A DNA stretch of 12,779 nt, taken from positions 1-12,779 of the forward strand of contig URIK01000042.1 of the NCBI GenBank assembly GCA_900547855.1, read 5' to 3'. Shown one piece after another: positions 6,149-12,757 of this stretch (position 1 is the first letter of the stretch; every line of letters begins with the position of its first letter). Under the pieces are notes generated by a model. The model searched no databases, was not told where the DNA came from, and saw only the letters and a program-made list of their open reading frames with translations. The position numbers and the translations under genes were made by a program. Origin of the DNA: an uncultured Collinsella sp. GTDB taxonomy: Bacteria; Actinomycetota; Coriobacteriia; Coriobacteriales; Coriobacteriaceae.

Positions 6149-7363
6149 TTAGCAAGTGGGATATTCGCCTTCCCAAACAATGCGGCGATACTGGTCGGGG
6201 TCGGTGTCGCCCTCGGTGGAGAAGCAGAGCACGGAGCTCGTCTTGTCCAGGCCGATGAGTTCCTTGAGCTCGGCGTACTCGGGATCGAGCATGAGGGTCT
6301 CGACCAGGCCGGTGGTCACAGCGCCGGACTCGCCGGAGATGACGCGCGGGTCGCCCTTCTCGGGAGCGCCCAGGGTGCGCATGCCGCGAGCGGTGACCCA
6401 GTCGGGGCAGGACACAAAAGCGGTGGCGTGGTTGCGCAGGATATCCCAGCCCAGAATGTTGGGCTCGCCGCAGCACAGGCCGGCCATGATGGAGGGCATG
6501 TCGCCGTCCACGATGCGCGGGTCGCCGTCGCCGGCGGCAGCGCCCTTGTACAGGCAGGCGGCAGGCGCGCACTCGACCACGACGAAGGTGGGCGGGTTAT
6601 CGGGATACAGGTTGGTGAAGTAGCCCACCACGGCGCCAGCCAGCGAGCCTACGCCAGCCTGGACAAAGACGTGCGTCGGGCGGTTGATGGCCATCTCGCG
6701 CAGCTGCTCGGCAGCCTCGGAAGCCATGGTGCCGTAGCCCTCCATGATCCAAGACGGAATCTTCTCGTAGCCCTCCCAGGCGGTGTCCTGAACGATGACG
6801 CCGCGCTCGCAGGCGTCGGCCTCGGCAGCCGCCATGCGCACGCACTCGTCGTAGTTGACCTCTTCGATGGTCACCGTAGCGCCCTCGGCGGCGATGTTAT
6901 CAAAGCGGGGCTTGGTGGAACCCTTGGGCATGTGCACGACGGCCTTCTGGCCCAGCTTGTTGGCAGCCCATGCCACGCCGCGGCCATGGTTGCCGTCGGT
7001 GGCGGTAAAGAAGGTGGCCTGGCCAAAGTCCTTGGCAAGCTGATCGGAGGTCAGGTAATCGAAGGTGCACTCGGCAACGTCCTTGCCGGTCTCGTCGGCA
7101 ATGTAGTTGGCCATGGCAAACGAACCGCCCAGGACCTTGAAGGCGTTGAGGCCAAAGCGATAGCTCTCGTCCTTAACGCACAGGTTGGACAGGCCCAGGC
7201 GCGCGGCCTGACCGTCCAGGCGGGCAAGCGGAGTGACGGTATATTGAGGGAACGACTGGTGGAAGGCGCGGGCCTTCTTCACGTGGTCGAGGCTCATGAT
7301 TCCCAAGTGCTTGTCATCGCTCTTGGGCATCGTGTTGCCCGCCCACTGGATCTTATCGGCCAT
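6149..7363 (-). CDS. ygeX: 2,3-Diaminopropionate ammonia-lyase YgeX
   Basis: This 404-aa, PLP-dependent fold-type II enzyme converts 2,3-diaminopropionate to pyruvate and two ammonia. The Schiff-base lysine is Lys76 in RFGLNAFKVLGG. The PLP-ring asparagine and first catalytic aspartate lie in TATDGNHGRG (Asp123, Asn125), the second catalytic aspartate is Asp193 in VQDTAWEGY, and the phosphate loop is QAGVGSLAGAV (235-245). GESGAV and STEGDTD near the C-terminus are also typical. The start follows AAGGAG with good spacing. It is the first gene of the ygeX-ygeY-ygeW unit, transcribed away from a divergent regulator. It provides the carbon and nitrogen output step of the pathway. No missing residues or truncation are apparent. 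Confidence 0.95.
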   Translation of the reverse strand: MADKIQWAGNTMPKSDDKHLGIMSLDHVKKARAFHQSFPQYTVTPLARLDGQAARLGLSNLCVKDESYRFGLNAFKVLGGSFAMANYIADETGKDVAECTFDYLTSDQLAKDFGQATFFTATDGNHGRGVAWAANKLGQKAVVHMPKGSTKPRFDNIAAEGATVTIEEVNYDECVRMAAAEADACERGVIVQDTAWEGYEKIPSWIMEGYGTMASEAAEQLREMAINRPTHVFVQAGVGSLAGAVVGYFTNLYPDNPPTFVVVECAPAACLYKGAAAGDGDPRIVDGDMPSIMAGLCCGEPNILGWDILRNHATAFVSCPDWVTARGMRTLGAPEKGDPRVISGESGAVTTGLVETLMLDPEYAELKELIGLDKTSSVLCFSTEGDTDPDQYRRIVWEGEYPTC

Positions 7364-7454
7364 ACGGTGAACTCCTTAAGTCCTCTCTTGCCGGCCCCGC
7401 ATACGCGTTTCAGCCCATTCCCATTCATGCGACTGAACTTTTATGTGGATGCCA

Positions 7455-7469
7455 AACAAAAAGTTTGTT
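7455..7469. promoter_or_regulatory. Palindrome 1, AACAAA-N3-TTTGTT (candidate operator)
   Basis: AACAAA (7455-7460), AAG, TTTGTT (7464-7469) is a perfect 6-bp-arm palindrome. The extended half-sites read CCAAACAAA and GCTAACAAA. An identical-arm copy lies 51 bp away. It is a probable binding site of the divergently encoded PAS-HTH regulator; that assignment is inference from position. Confidence 0.65.
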
Positions 7470-7505
7470 AGCACTGTTCTATCACACATTTTGATTGATA
7501 AACCT

Positions 7506-7520
7506 AACAAATTGTTTGTT
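7506..7520. promoter_or_regulatory. Palindrome 2, AACAAA-N3-TTTGTT (candidate operator)
   Basis: AACAAA (7506-7511), TTG, TTTGTT (7515-7520) has the same arms and the same 3-nt spacer length as palindrome 1. Its extended half-sites are CCTAACAAA and GGCAACAAA. The centre-to-centre distance is 51 bp, near five helical turns, so both sites face roughly the same side of the DNA. I found no other copy of the full palindrome in the window. Confidence 0.65.
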
Positions 7521-7639
7521 GCCGTAATCGGTACCTTTTCGCCGACGAACGGTCACATAACGCAGTGCCACTTTCGCTATTTGCGAACAAGTGGGGTTTA
7601 TGGCAAAGTGTGCCCAAACTAATTTTTAGGAAGGCACCC

Positions 7640-8293
7640 ATGACCCCCGCACAGATTGAGTTTTACAAGCGCCTTGCACACGGCCTGGCGCTCCAATTTG
7701 GCCCCAACTGCGAAGTCGTCGTCCACGACCTGGAAACCGAGGACGTGGACCACTCCATCGTAGTGATCGAAAACGGCCACGTCAGCGGGCGCAAACTGGG
7801 TGACGGCCCCAGCCATATTGTGCTTGAGTCCATGCACGATGGCACCGCCGACGTGCACGACCGCGAGCCATACCTCACCAAAACCACCGATGGCAAGCTG
7901 CTCAAGTCCTCGACTATCTTTATCCGCAACGACGAGGGCAAGCCCGTCGGCATTTTGGGCATTAACTTTGACATTACGCTCATGAAGGCTTTTGAGCGCT
8001 CGCTCGATGCCTTTACCGGCACCGGCGCCACGGGCTACACCGAGCCCGAGCCCATTACCAAAAACATCGGCGACCTGCTCGAAGATCTGCTGCGTGAGTG
8101 CGAGCAATACGTGGGCAAGCCCGCGGCGCTCATGACCAAAGATGAGCGCATTCGCGCCATTGGCTACCTCGACCGTCGCGGCGCCTTCCTCATTTCCAAG
8201 TCGAGCGAGCGTGCCTGCGAGTTCTTTGGCATCTCTAAGTACAGCTTCTATAGCTACCTCAATGAGGCCAAGGCTGCTGCCGGCGACAAGTAG
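7640..8293 (+). CDS. YheO/DauR-like PAS and helix-turn-helix transcriptional regulator
   Basis: This 217-aa protein has a YheO-like PAS domain at about residues 7-115. It has the typical CEVVVHDLE, a family-like IVVIENGHVSGRKLGDGPS, and IFIRNDEGKPVGILGINFD. The C-terminal DNA-binding domain (about 160-212) carries the family pattern DERIRAIGYLDRRGAFLIS followed by FFGISKYSFYSYLNE, the presumed recognition helix. Members sense small molecules and control divergent catabolic genes; E. coli DauR controls D-arginine use. Here the gene diverges from ygeX, so it probably regulates the purine cluster. This differs from E. coli, where the cluster regulator YgeV is of another family. The ATG at 7640 is preceded by TAGGAAGG. 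An upstream in-frame ATG at 7565 has no ribosome site. Confidence 0.88.
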   Translation: MTPAQIEFYKRLAHGLALQFGPNCEVVVHDLETEDVDHSIVVIENGHVSGRKLGDGPSHIVLESMHDGTADVHDREPYLTKTTDGKLLKSSTIFIRNDEGKPVGILGINFDITLMKAFERSLDAFTGTGATGYTEPEPITKNIGDLLEDLLRECEQYVGKPAALMTKDERIRAIGYLDRRGAFLISKSSERACEFFGISKYSFYSYLNEAKAAAGDK

Positions 8294-8295
8294 GC

Positions 8296-8332
8296 ACTCG
8301 CCTGGATTGCCCCTCCCCTTTTGGGCGCGAGT
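8296..8332 (+). terminator. Weak two-part hairpin after the regulator
   Basis: ACTCGC (8296-8301) pairs with GCGAGT (8327-8332), and GCCC (8309-8312) pairs with GGGC (8323-8326), leaving a one-sided bulge. It begins 3 nt after the stop codon. No T-tract follows, so termination is only suggested. Confidence 0.35.
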
Positions 8333-8353
8333 TCTGGAAAGCGCGAATCCAAG

Positions 8354-8382
8354 ACCGAGCCGCTTGGGAAGTTCCATATAAT
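8354..8382 (+). promoter_or_regulatory. Promoter of the 329-aa membrane protein (-10 TATAAT)
   Basis: A consensus TATAAT at 8377-8382 lies 35 nt upstream of the ATG, in a gene gap following a hairpin. The -35 region (around 8354-8359) is poor. The ribosome site GAAAGGA is at 8401-8407. Confidence 0.5.
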
Positions 8383-8416
8383 CGATGTCATTAGTATTTC
8401 GAAAGGATGGAACAGA

Positions 8417-9406
8417 ATGGCGTTGAGCAAGGCATCATGCACCGGTCGCGGATTGATTCCGGCAATTGGTGGACATGTGCACCGCATGTTCGATGAGGGT
8501 GAAGACGACCTGTTTTCGCTGAGCCTTGACGATGTGATGGATGATCGCCCGTGGACCGCCGACGAACTCATGGGCGGCGGCGGGGCTCGCCCGTCAAGCC
8601 CCAATCCCGCACTTGCGCCTAAGACCGCATCTGCGCCGACTCCTGCGCAGCCGGCTGTTTCGACGCCCGCGCCTACACCCGCACCCACTTCGGCGCCCAC
8701 ACCCGCTCCCCGCCCCGCAAGCGACCCTTCCGAGACGGCGGCATTTCTCGCAGCAGCGACGCAGGGCAAATCGGCCGACAGCACTGTTATGTACAGCGCC
8801 CAGCAGTTGCCTGTTCCTGCGGCACGCAAGCCTCCGGTCGCAAGGCTCGATGAGCCCGTTGCCCGTCAGGTTGCCTACGATTCCTGGGCTGCAGCCGATC
8901 TGGATGAGACCTCTACCGGCATGCCGGCGCTCGATGTTCCGGTTAACCCGCTTTTTGCCGCTAACACGAGCGCCGCGGACTATGAGGGCGGTGCGGCATA
9001 TTCCGATTATTCCGATGGCTATGCTGGCACCGGTCGCATCGAGACCGAGGATTATGGCACCGCATCGAGCGATTATCTCAACGATCCGTACGCTGCCACG
9101 CCTGCACCGGAATATGACCCGGAGGCCGCGTCCGCACCGGCGTATACCAAAAGCACGGGCGAAGAGCGCTTCGCCGATTATTACGCCAAGGAAAAGGCGC
9201 TGCGTTTCTCGGAATTTCCGCAGGCAGTCAAGGTTGCCTTTATCGCCATTATCATTGCCCTGCTCGGCGTCATTGCGTTTGAGGGATTCCAGCTGTTCCG
9301 CGGCCCCACCCAAGCGGAGTCGGAAACCCAGCAAAAAGAGGACGATAACCAGTACCTGGACATCAACACCCTCAAGGGCGACCCCAACGACGAGGACGAC
9401 GAATAG
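8417..9406 (+). CDS. Uncharacterised single-pass membrane protein with long disordered N-terminal region
   Basis: I do not recognise a named family for this 329-aa protein. The N-terminus has an ordered-looking segment (about residues 10-52, rich in Asp/Glu/Leu, including RMFDEGEDDLFSLSLDDV). A Pro/Ala/Thr low-complexity run spans about 66-101. A Tyr/Asp/Ala-rich region follows at about 185-245. A lysine/arginine-flanked transmembrane helix (VKVAFIAIIIALLGVIAF, 271-288) precedes a short acidic tail ending DPNDEDDE. By the positive-inside rule the long N-terminal part is cytoplasmic and the acidic tail outside. The ATG at 8417 has GAAAGGA 9 nt upstream. An in-frame extension to 8321 overlaps the promoter and was rejected. 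The gene has its own promoter and is followed by a terminator, so it is monocistronic. No functional link with its neighbours is evident. Confidence 0.82.
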   Translation: MALSKASCTGRGLIPAIGGHVHRMFDEGEDDLFSLSLDDVMDDRPWTADELMGGGGARPSSPNPALAPKTASAPTPAQPAVSTPAPTPAPTSAPTPAPRPASDPSETAAFLAAATQGKSADSTVMYSAQQLPVPAARKPPVARLDEPVARQVAYDSWAAADLDETSTGMPALDVPVNPLFAANTSAADYEGGAAYSDYSDGYAGTGRIETEDYGTASSDYLNDPYAATPAPEYDPEAASAPAYTKSTGEERFADYYAKEKALRFSEFPQAVKVAFIAIIIALLGVIAFEGFQLFRGPTQAESETQQKEDDNQYLDINTLKGDPNDEDDE

Positions 9407-9439
9407 CGAGGGCTGAAGGCGCCCGCAGGATTCCGCATC

Positions 9440-9466
9440 CAGCACCGGCTTCTAAGTGCTGTTTTG
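9440..9466 (+). terminator. Intrinsic terminator after the membrane-protein gene
   Basis: CAGCAC (9440-9445) and GTGCTG (9456-9461) form a 6-bp stem with a 10-nt loop, followed by TTTTGT. It lies 34 nt after the stop codon. Confidence 0.55.
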
Positions 9467-9476
9467 TCATCCAGCT

Positions 9477-9531
9477 ACACTTTTCCGAAGTTTTAAGGTG
9501 CCTATTTCGACACTTTTCCGGATTTTATACT
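9477..9531 (+). promoter_or_regulatory. Direct repeats ACACTTTTCCG and -10 box ahead of the 97-aa gene
   Basis: ACACTTTTCCG occurs at 9477-9487 and again at 9510-9520, exactly 33 bp apart; each copy is followed by a related AT-rich string (GAAGTTTTA, GATTTTA). TATACT at 9526-9531 is a good -10 candidate and would start transcription within a few bases of the ATG at 9544. The repeats could be activator or repressor sites. Confidence 0.4.
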
Positions 9532-9543
9532 CTGTCCCTCCAG

Positions 9544-9837
9544 ATGCGCTTTACGGTGCAGGCGTTGGAAGAAGGGCCATGTGCCGCTGGCGGCCCACTT
9601 GTTCTGCAGATCAAGCTGCTCGGAGACGACTCGCGCGAGCCGTCCAGCTGGAAGCTCTTTGCCGACGGCGCGTGCGTTGCGGACGGATCCGGCGCCTTTG
9701 CCCGCGAGTGCTTCTGCGAGGGCGCCGAGGTGTTTCTGGATCTGTGCCGCGACGCCGTACGCGCGACCGAGCTGTACCAGTGGAGCCAGAGGGAGTACGA
9801 GCTGCTGAGTGCGGCCCGCAGGATCGTAGGGGTGTAG
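9544..9837 (+). CDS. Hypothetical 97-aa protein, apparently leaderless
   Basis: I do not recognise the family. The frame has strong G/C third-position bias like the neighbouring real genes, which supports coding. The protein starts MRFTVQALEEGPC, is soluble-looking and fairly rich in Cys (5 residues), and ends in a likely helical segment (DLCRDAVRATELYQWSQREYELLSAARRIVGV spans about 66-97). The ATG has no Shine-Dalgarno sequence: the bases before it are CTGTCCCTCCAG. A -10-like TATACT ends 12 nt upstream, which suggests a leaderless or nearly leaderless mRNA. Alternatively this is the 3' part of a gene whose start was lost, since the frame is open further upstream without an ATG. The gene converges on the DUF262 gene. 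Confidence 0.55.
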   Translation: MRFTVQALEEGPCAAGGPLVLQIKLLGDDSREPSSWKLFADGACVADGSGAFARECFCEGAEVFLDLCRDAVRATELYQWSQREYELLSAARRIVGV

Positions 9838-9875
9838 ACGGGCGGACGAGCCATCGACGATTTTGAGCTGGCAAG

Positions 9876-9898
9876 GGCCGGGAACTAGATTCCCAGCC
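9876..9898. terminator. Bidirectional hairpin between convergent genes
   Basis: GGCCGGGAA (9876-9884) and TTCCCAGCC (9890-9898) form a 9-bp stem with a 5-nt loop. The single mismatch on the plus strand (C:A at 9879/9895) becomes a G:U wobble in the minus-strand RNA, so the fit is best as the 3' end of the DUF262 transcript, 7 nt past its stop. No long T-tract is present on either side. Confidence 0.5.
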
Positions 9899-9904
9899 TT
9901 CAAC

Positions 9905-12028
9905 CTAGCACTGCTTTATGAGATCGAGCACCGCAGGAATGTCATCGGCATTTCGAAGCGCAACGTAAGTGGGTAAGCCCGGGCCAAATCCACCCTGCGT
10001 ACGCTTGTCCTGGCACATGTCCTCTGGATCCGTTAGATCATCCACACTCTTTGCCAAGCCAACGGCAATCCAACCACCGTTGCTGGTCCTGCCTTCTAGC
10101 ACGGCATGCAGTTTTCGCTTGCCCGACCTGAAGCCTACATAGTACTTAGCTATGTAGGACTCCCACGAAGGGTTACCACTCAGAACGGACTCGCGCACCT
10201 CATCGAAAAGCTTCTGGTTGAGCCCACCTTCGGCAAAGGTGGGGTGGTTCTCCTGCAGAGTCCAGACAGGAGCCTCGTCAGACTCCCCACGAGAAGGACG
10301 GTACTTGTCGACGACGTCTGCCGGAAGGTCGGGATACTTCCATATCTCGCACGCTTCTTTCGCCAGCTCGTCCGCGCGCTGCCCAATCTCTTCCTCACCC
10401 CATTTTTCATGCGAGACAATCGATTTGTTTAGGTAGAGCGGGCTGCACTTAAATCCGACGTCAGGCAGATTGAGCTTGTCCGAGAACGACCGGTTTGAGT
10501 ACTCCTGGTTGTAGCCCGTCAGCGTAAGATTTCCCAAGTTGTTGCACAGCCTGTCGTGGACGTCTTCCCAGTTCTCACCAAGCGATTCCTTCCAGCCGTG
10601 CTCATCATCGATCGTCTGGGGCATGATGTGCTCGATCTGGTAATCGTCGGCTGAGATGGACTCCTTCGGGTGGTGCCAGTTCTCCATGCGTTCCAGGTAA
10701 TAGCGCTTTTTAGAGAAGCGGTTGTAGCAGTCACGCGTCTTAAACTCCTCGACAAAATGCTCGTCTGTCGGAAAGTATGCGGTCATACCGCTGCTGTGGA
10801 TAAGGAGCATCGCCGTAACGTACTCCTCGATATCGTCCTGCTGCTCGAGATTGCGATACATGCCGGCAAAGAAATTATTTAGGCCCGTGGTAAGTCTGCC
10901 GCAAACCGCTCGCCTGAACAGAAACGACTCGATAGTCTCGCAGATACGTAAAAACGCATTGCGGTCTAGTCCATTCCCCTCGTAAACCGAATAAAGCAAC
11001 ATTAAGAGGGGCCTTATCTGCTTCACGTCGAGGCTTACGATTCTGCCGAACACTCGGCGCAGTCCGTCGTCCTTCTCCTTACCAAGGAACAGACTGGCGT
11101 ATCTATGTGCATACCCGCGCAGCTCCTTAAGCAGACCCTCGGTGTCACCATCGTAATCGTCGGCGAAATAGCGCTTAAACTCGTAGTAGGCCTCGTTCTC
11201 CTTCGGCATCCTATTGGGAACTTTAAGCCACAGCCAGTACCAGATAAATGCATTGAACTCTTCTTCGCCGCCTTTTCCGAACAAGCGCTCGAGCGGATGC
11301 CAGTAACCCTCGTAGAGCTTGGTCTGCTCGTCGTTGGGAAGCGACATAAGAACGTAGTTACGAATGAGGTCGATAGGCGTGAGCGGCTTACCCTTGGAGT
11401 TCATGGACTCAAATATGAGCTGGGCATTATCGACGCCAGCGGTGAGCTTAGTGTCGATGACCTGCACGCGGTTTAGCCCCGCCCAAAGCCTTGCAGGGTC
11501 GAATGATTTCCCGTGCATCTTTTCACGGAAGAACGCGTGGTTCTCGACAATGCGATCCGATTTTTCATCCAGCACGGGTGACCTAGACACGATGGAGAAC
11601 AGCGTCTCTTTATCGTCCTGCGAGAGCACCAATTTGTAGCGCGCTAGACCGTTGTAGTCGTCATCGTTAAAGAGGTAGTTCTTCCGCAGCGCCGAAATCT
11701 TGAGATCGCCAAGGAAGCCAGCCTTGTCGGGATTACTCTCCAGATAGTCAGCCAAGGCAGCAATCATCAACGAAAACGTCGTCAGACGCTGCTGTCCGTC
11801 AATCAGAAGCACTCGCGAGATACTCGTGGCAGAGCTCTCGGACTCGGGGATATAGAGCATCGACCCCACGAAGTGCGATACGCCATCACGGCCAGCGCGC
11901 ATGACGTCATCCCAAAGCACCTCGCACTCTTTTACACTCCACGAGTAAACTCGCTGGTACACGGGAATGACGAACTGCATCTTCGCCACGCCCATAAGGT
12001 CGAGCAGATTCGCCTCGGTTGCTTTCAT
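9905..12028 (-). CDS. DUF262-DUF1524 (GmrSD-type) restriction/defence protein with DUF5655-like C-terminus
   Basis: In this 707-aa protein the DUF262 (GmrS-like) part has IPVYQRVYSW (21-30), the nucleotide-site motif LIDGQQRLTT (75-84), and FESMNSKGKPLTPIDLIRN (206-224). A helical middle region follows. The DUF1524 (GmrD-like) HNH/His-Me nuclease part has YQIEHIMPQ (463-471, His467), LCNNLGNLTLTGYN (494-507) and NRSFSDK (512-518). The C-terminal 120 residues (LFDEVRESVLSG, YYVGFRSGKRKLHAVL, then VALRNADDIPAVLDLI) resemble DUF5655. Fused GmrSD proteins are NTP-dependent type IV restriction enzymes that attack modified phage DNA; relatives also act in other anti-phage systems. All catalytic motifs look intact. 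The start has AAAGGGGA about 9 nt upstream. GC content is visibly lower than in the purine genes. It lies beside a type I hsdS fragment, which fits a defence island. Confidence 0.9.
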   Translation of the reverse strand: MKATEANLLDLMGVAKMQFVIPVYQRVYSWSVKECEVLWDDVMRAGRDGVSHFVGSMLYIPESESSATSISRVLLIDGQQRLTTFSLMIAALADYLESNPDKAGFLGDLKISALRKNYLFNDDDYNGLARYKLVLSQDDKETLFSIVSRSPVLDEKSDRIVENHAFFREKMHGKSFDPARLWAGLNRVQVIDTKLTAGVDNAQLIFESMNSKGKPLTPIDLIRNYVLMSLPNDEQTKLYEGYWHPLERLFGKGGEEEFNAFIWYWLWLKVPNRMPKENEAYYEFKRYFADDYDGDTEGLLKELRGYAHRYASLFLGKEKDDGLRRVFGRIVSLDVKQIRPLLMLLYSVYEGNGLDRNAFLRICETIESFLFRRAVCGRLTTGLNNFFAGMYRNLEQQDDIEEYVTAMLLIHSSGMTAYFPTDEHFVEEFKTRDCYNRFSKKRYYLERMENWHHPKESISADDYQIEHIMPQTIDDEHGWKESLGENWEDVHDRLCNNLGNLTLTGYNQEYSNRSFSDKLNLPDVGFKCSPLYLNKSIVSHEKWGEEEIGQRADELAKEACEIWKYPDLPADVVDKYRPSRGESDEAPVWTLQENHPTFAEGGLNQKLFDEVRESVLSGNPSWESYIAKYYVGFRSGKRKLHAVLEGRTSNGGWIAVGLAKSVDDLTDPEDMCQDKRTQGGFGPGLPTYVALRNADDIPAVLDLIKQC

Positions 12029-12127
12029 TTACGCTTGTCCCCTTTCTTGTTTACGCCGCTTGCGGTCAGTCCCCCACTGAACGAAAGGCGCTAAAGACCA
12101 GAGCATCGAAGCGCTGGAGCGACCGGG
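12029..12127. promoter_or_regulatory. Gap between DUF262 gene and hsdS fragment, with palindrome TCAGT-N5-ACTGA
   Basis: This gap should carry the DUF262 promoter (minus strand), but no convincing boxes are visible. A palindrome TCAGT-CCCCC-ACTGA occupies 12066-12080, about 38 bp upstream of the DUF262 start; it could be an operator. The hsdS frame has an in-frame TAA at 12092-12094. A different frame reads to a TAG at about 12142, without recognisable content. Confidence 0.35.
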
Positions 12128-12757
12128 ATGCTCGTCTCACTAGATTTTACAACGCTTGTCGCGAATACAGTTGAAAGCCAATCCGGTTCCGATGGCTCCC
12201 CCTATGAGAAACACGTGGACACTAAGGGACGCGTTCTGAGCGACAAGTGCATCGCGGACGAGGTTCCGTTTGGGATTCCGGAAAGCTGGGCCTGGGCGAG
12301 ATTTAGTGAAGTCATTGGAATTGCAGCGCGTTTGGTCGACCCGTTGAAATATCAGGACTTTCCTCATATCGCGCCTGACAATATCCAAAAAGGCACCGGA
12401 AAGCTCTTGTTCTGTCATAGTGTTAAGGCCGACGAGGTTAAGAGCGCCAATCACCTGTTCTCTGCAGGACAGATTCTCTATTCGAAGATTCGTCCAGCTC
12501 TTCGAAAGGCGGTTATCGCCCCTTTTGATGGGCTGTGTAGTGCGGATATGTATCCGCTCAACACCAAGCTGCAACCTGAATATGTCCTCACGGTTCTCCT
12601 CAGCAATTTCTTCACTGAGGAGACGCTTAAGGGTGATACGCGTGTCAAAATGCCAAAGACTAATCAGAAGTCATTGAACGTCATTCTGGTCCCAGTTCCG
12701 CCCCTGGCTGAGCAGCGCCGCATCGTCGAGCGGGTGAACGAGCTCATGCCCCTGGTC
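12128..12757 (+). CDS. hsdS: Type I restriction-modification specificity subunit (HsdS), 5'-shortened and cut by contig end
   Basis: The frame from 12095 is open to the end. From the first ATG at 12128 it gives 210 genomic codons. Matches to HsdS are the linker SDGSPYEKHVD, EVPFGIPESWAWARFSEVIG (start of a target-recognition domain, about residues 46-65), the Methylase_S core ILYSKIRPALRKAVIAPFDG ending CSADMYPL, and the conserved end VPVPPLAEQRRIVERVNEL that leads into the central coiled coil. It would give DNA-sequence specificity to an HsdM/HsdR complex. The usual N-terminal helical segment of Coriobacterial-type HsdS (roughly 60-80 residues before the SDG...YEK linker) is missing. The ATG has no clear ribosome site, and TAA lies upstream in frame. 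It may be a truncated gene or a silent cassette of a recombining hsdS locus. The 3' half is beyond the contig end. Confidence 0.8.

Larger units (their letters stand above)
7364..7639. promoter_or_regulatory. Divergent control region between ygeX and its regulator
   Basis: This 276-bp gap is AT-rich in its centre (about 7438-7520) and contains the two palindromes annotated separately. A tentative ygeX promoter on the minus strand has TTGTTA (7510-7505, inside palindrome 2) and a TGTGATAG block about 18 nt downstream, which would put palindrome 1 close to the transcription start. No clear promoter for the regulator was found. Its ribosome site TAGGAAGG is at 7627-7634. Confidence 0.55.

Noticed and set aside
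8594..9445. A 283-codon minus-strand frame opposite the membrane protein, and a 291-codon plus-strand frame in another register
   Set aside because: Both are Arg/Gly- or Pro/Arg-rich translations of the repetitive GC-rich region. The 8417 frame has a promoter, a ribosome site and a proper membrane helix.
12140..12574. A 144-codon minus-strand frame at the right end
   Set aside because: It is antisense to the hsdS frame, which matches target-recognition-domain motifs. The minus frame has no recognisable content.
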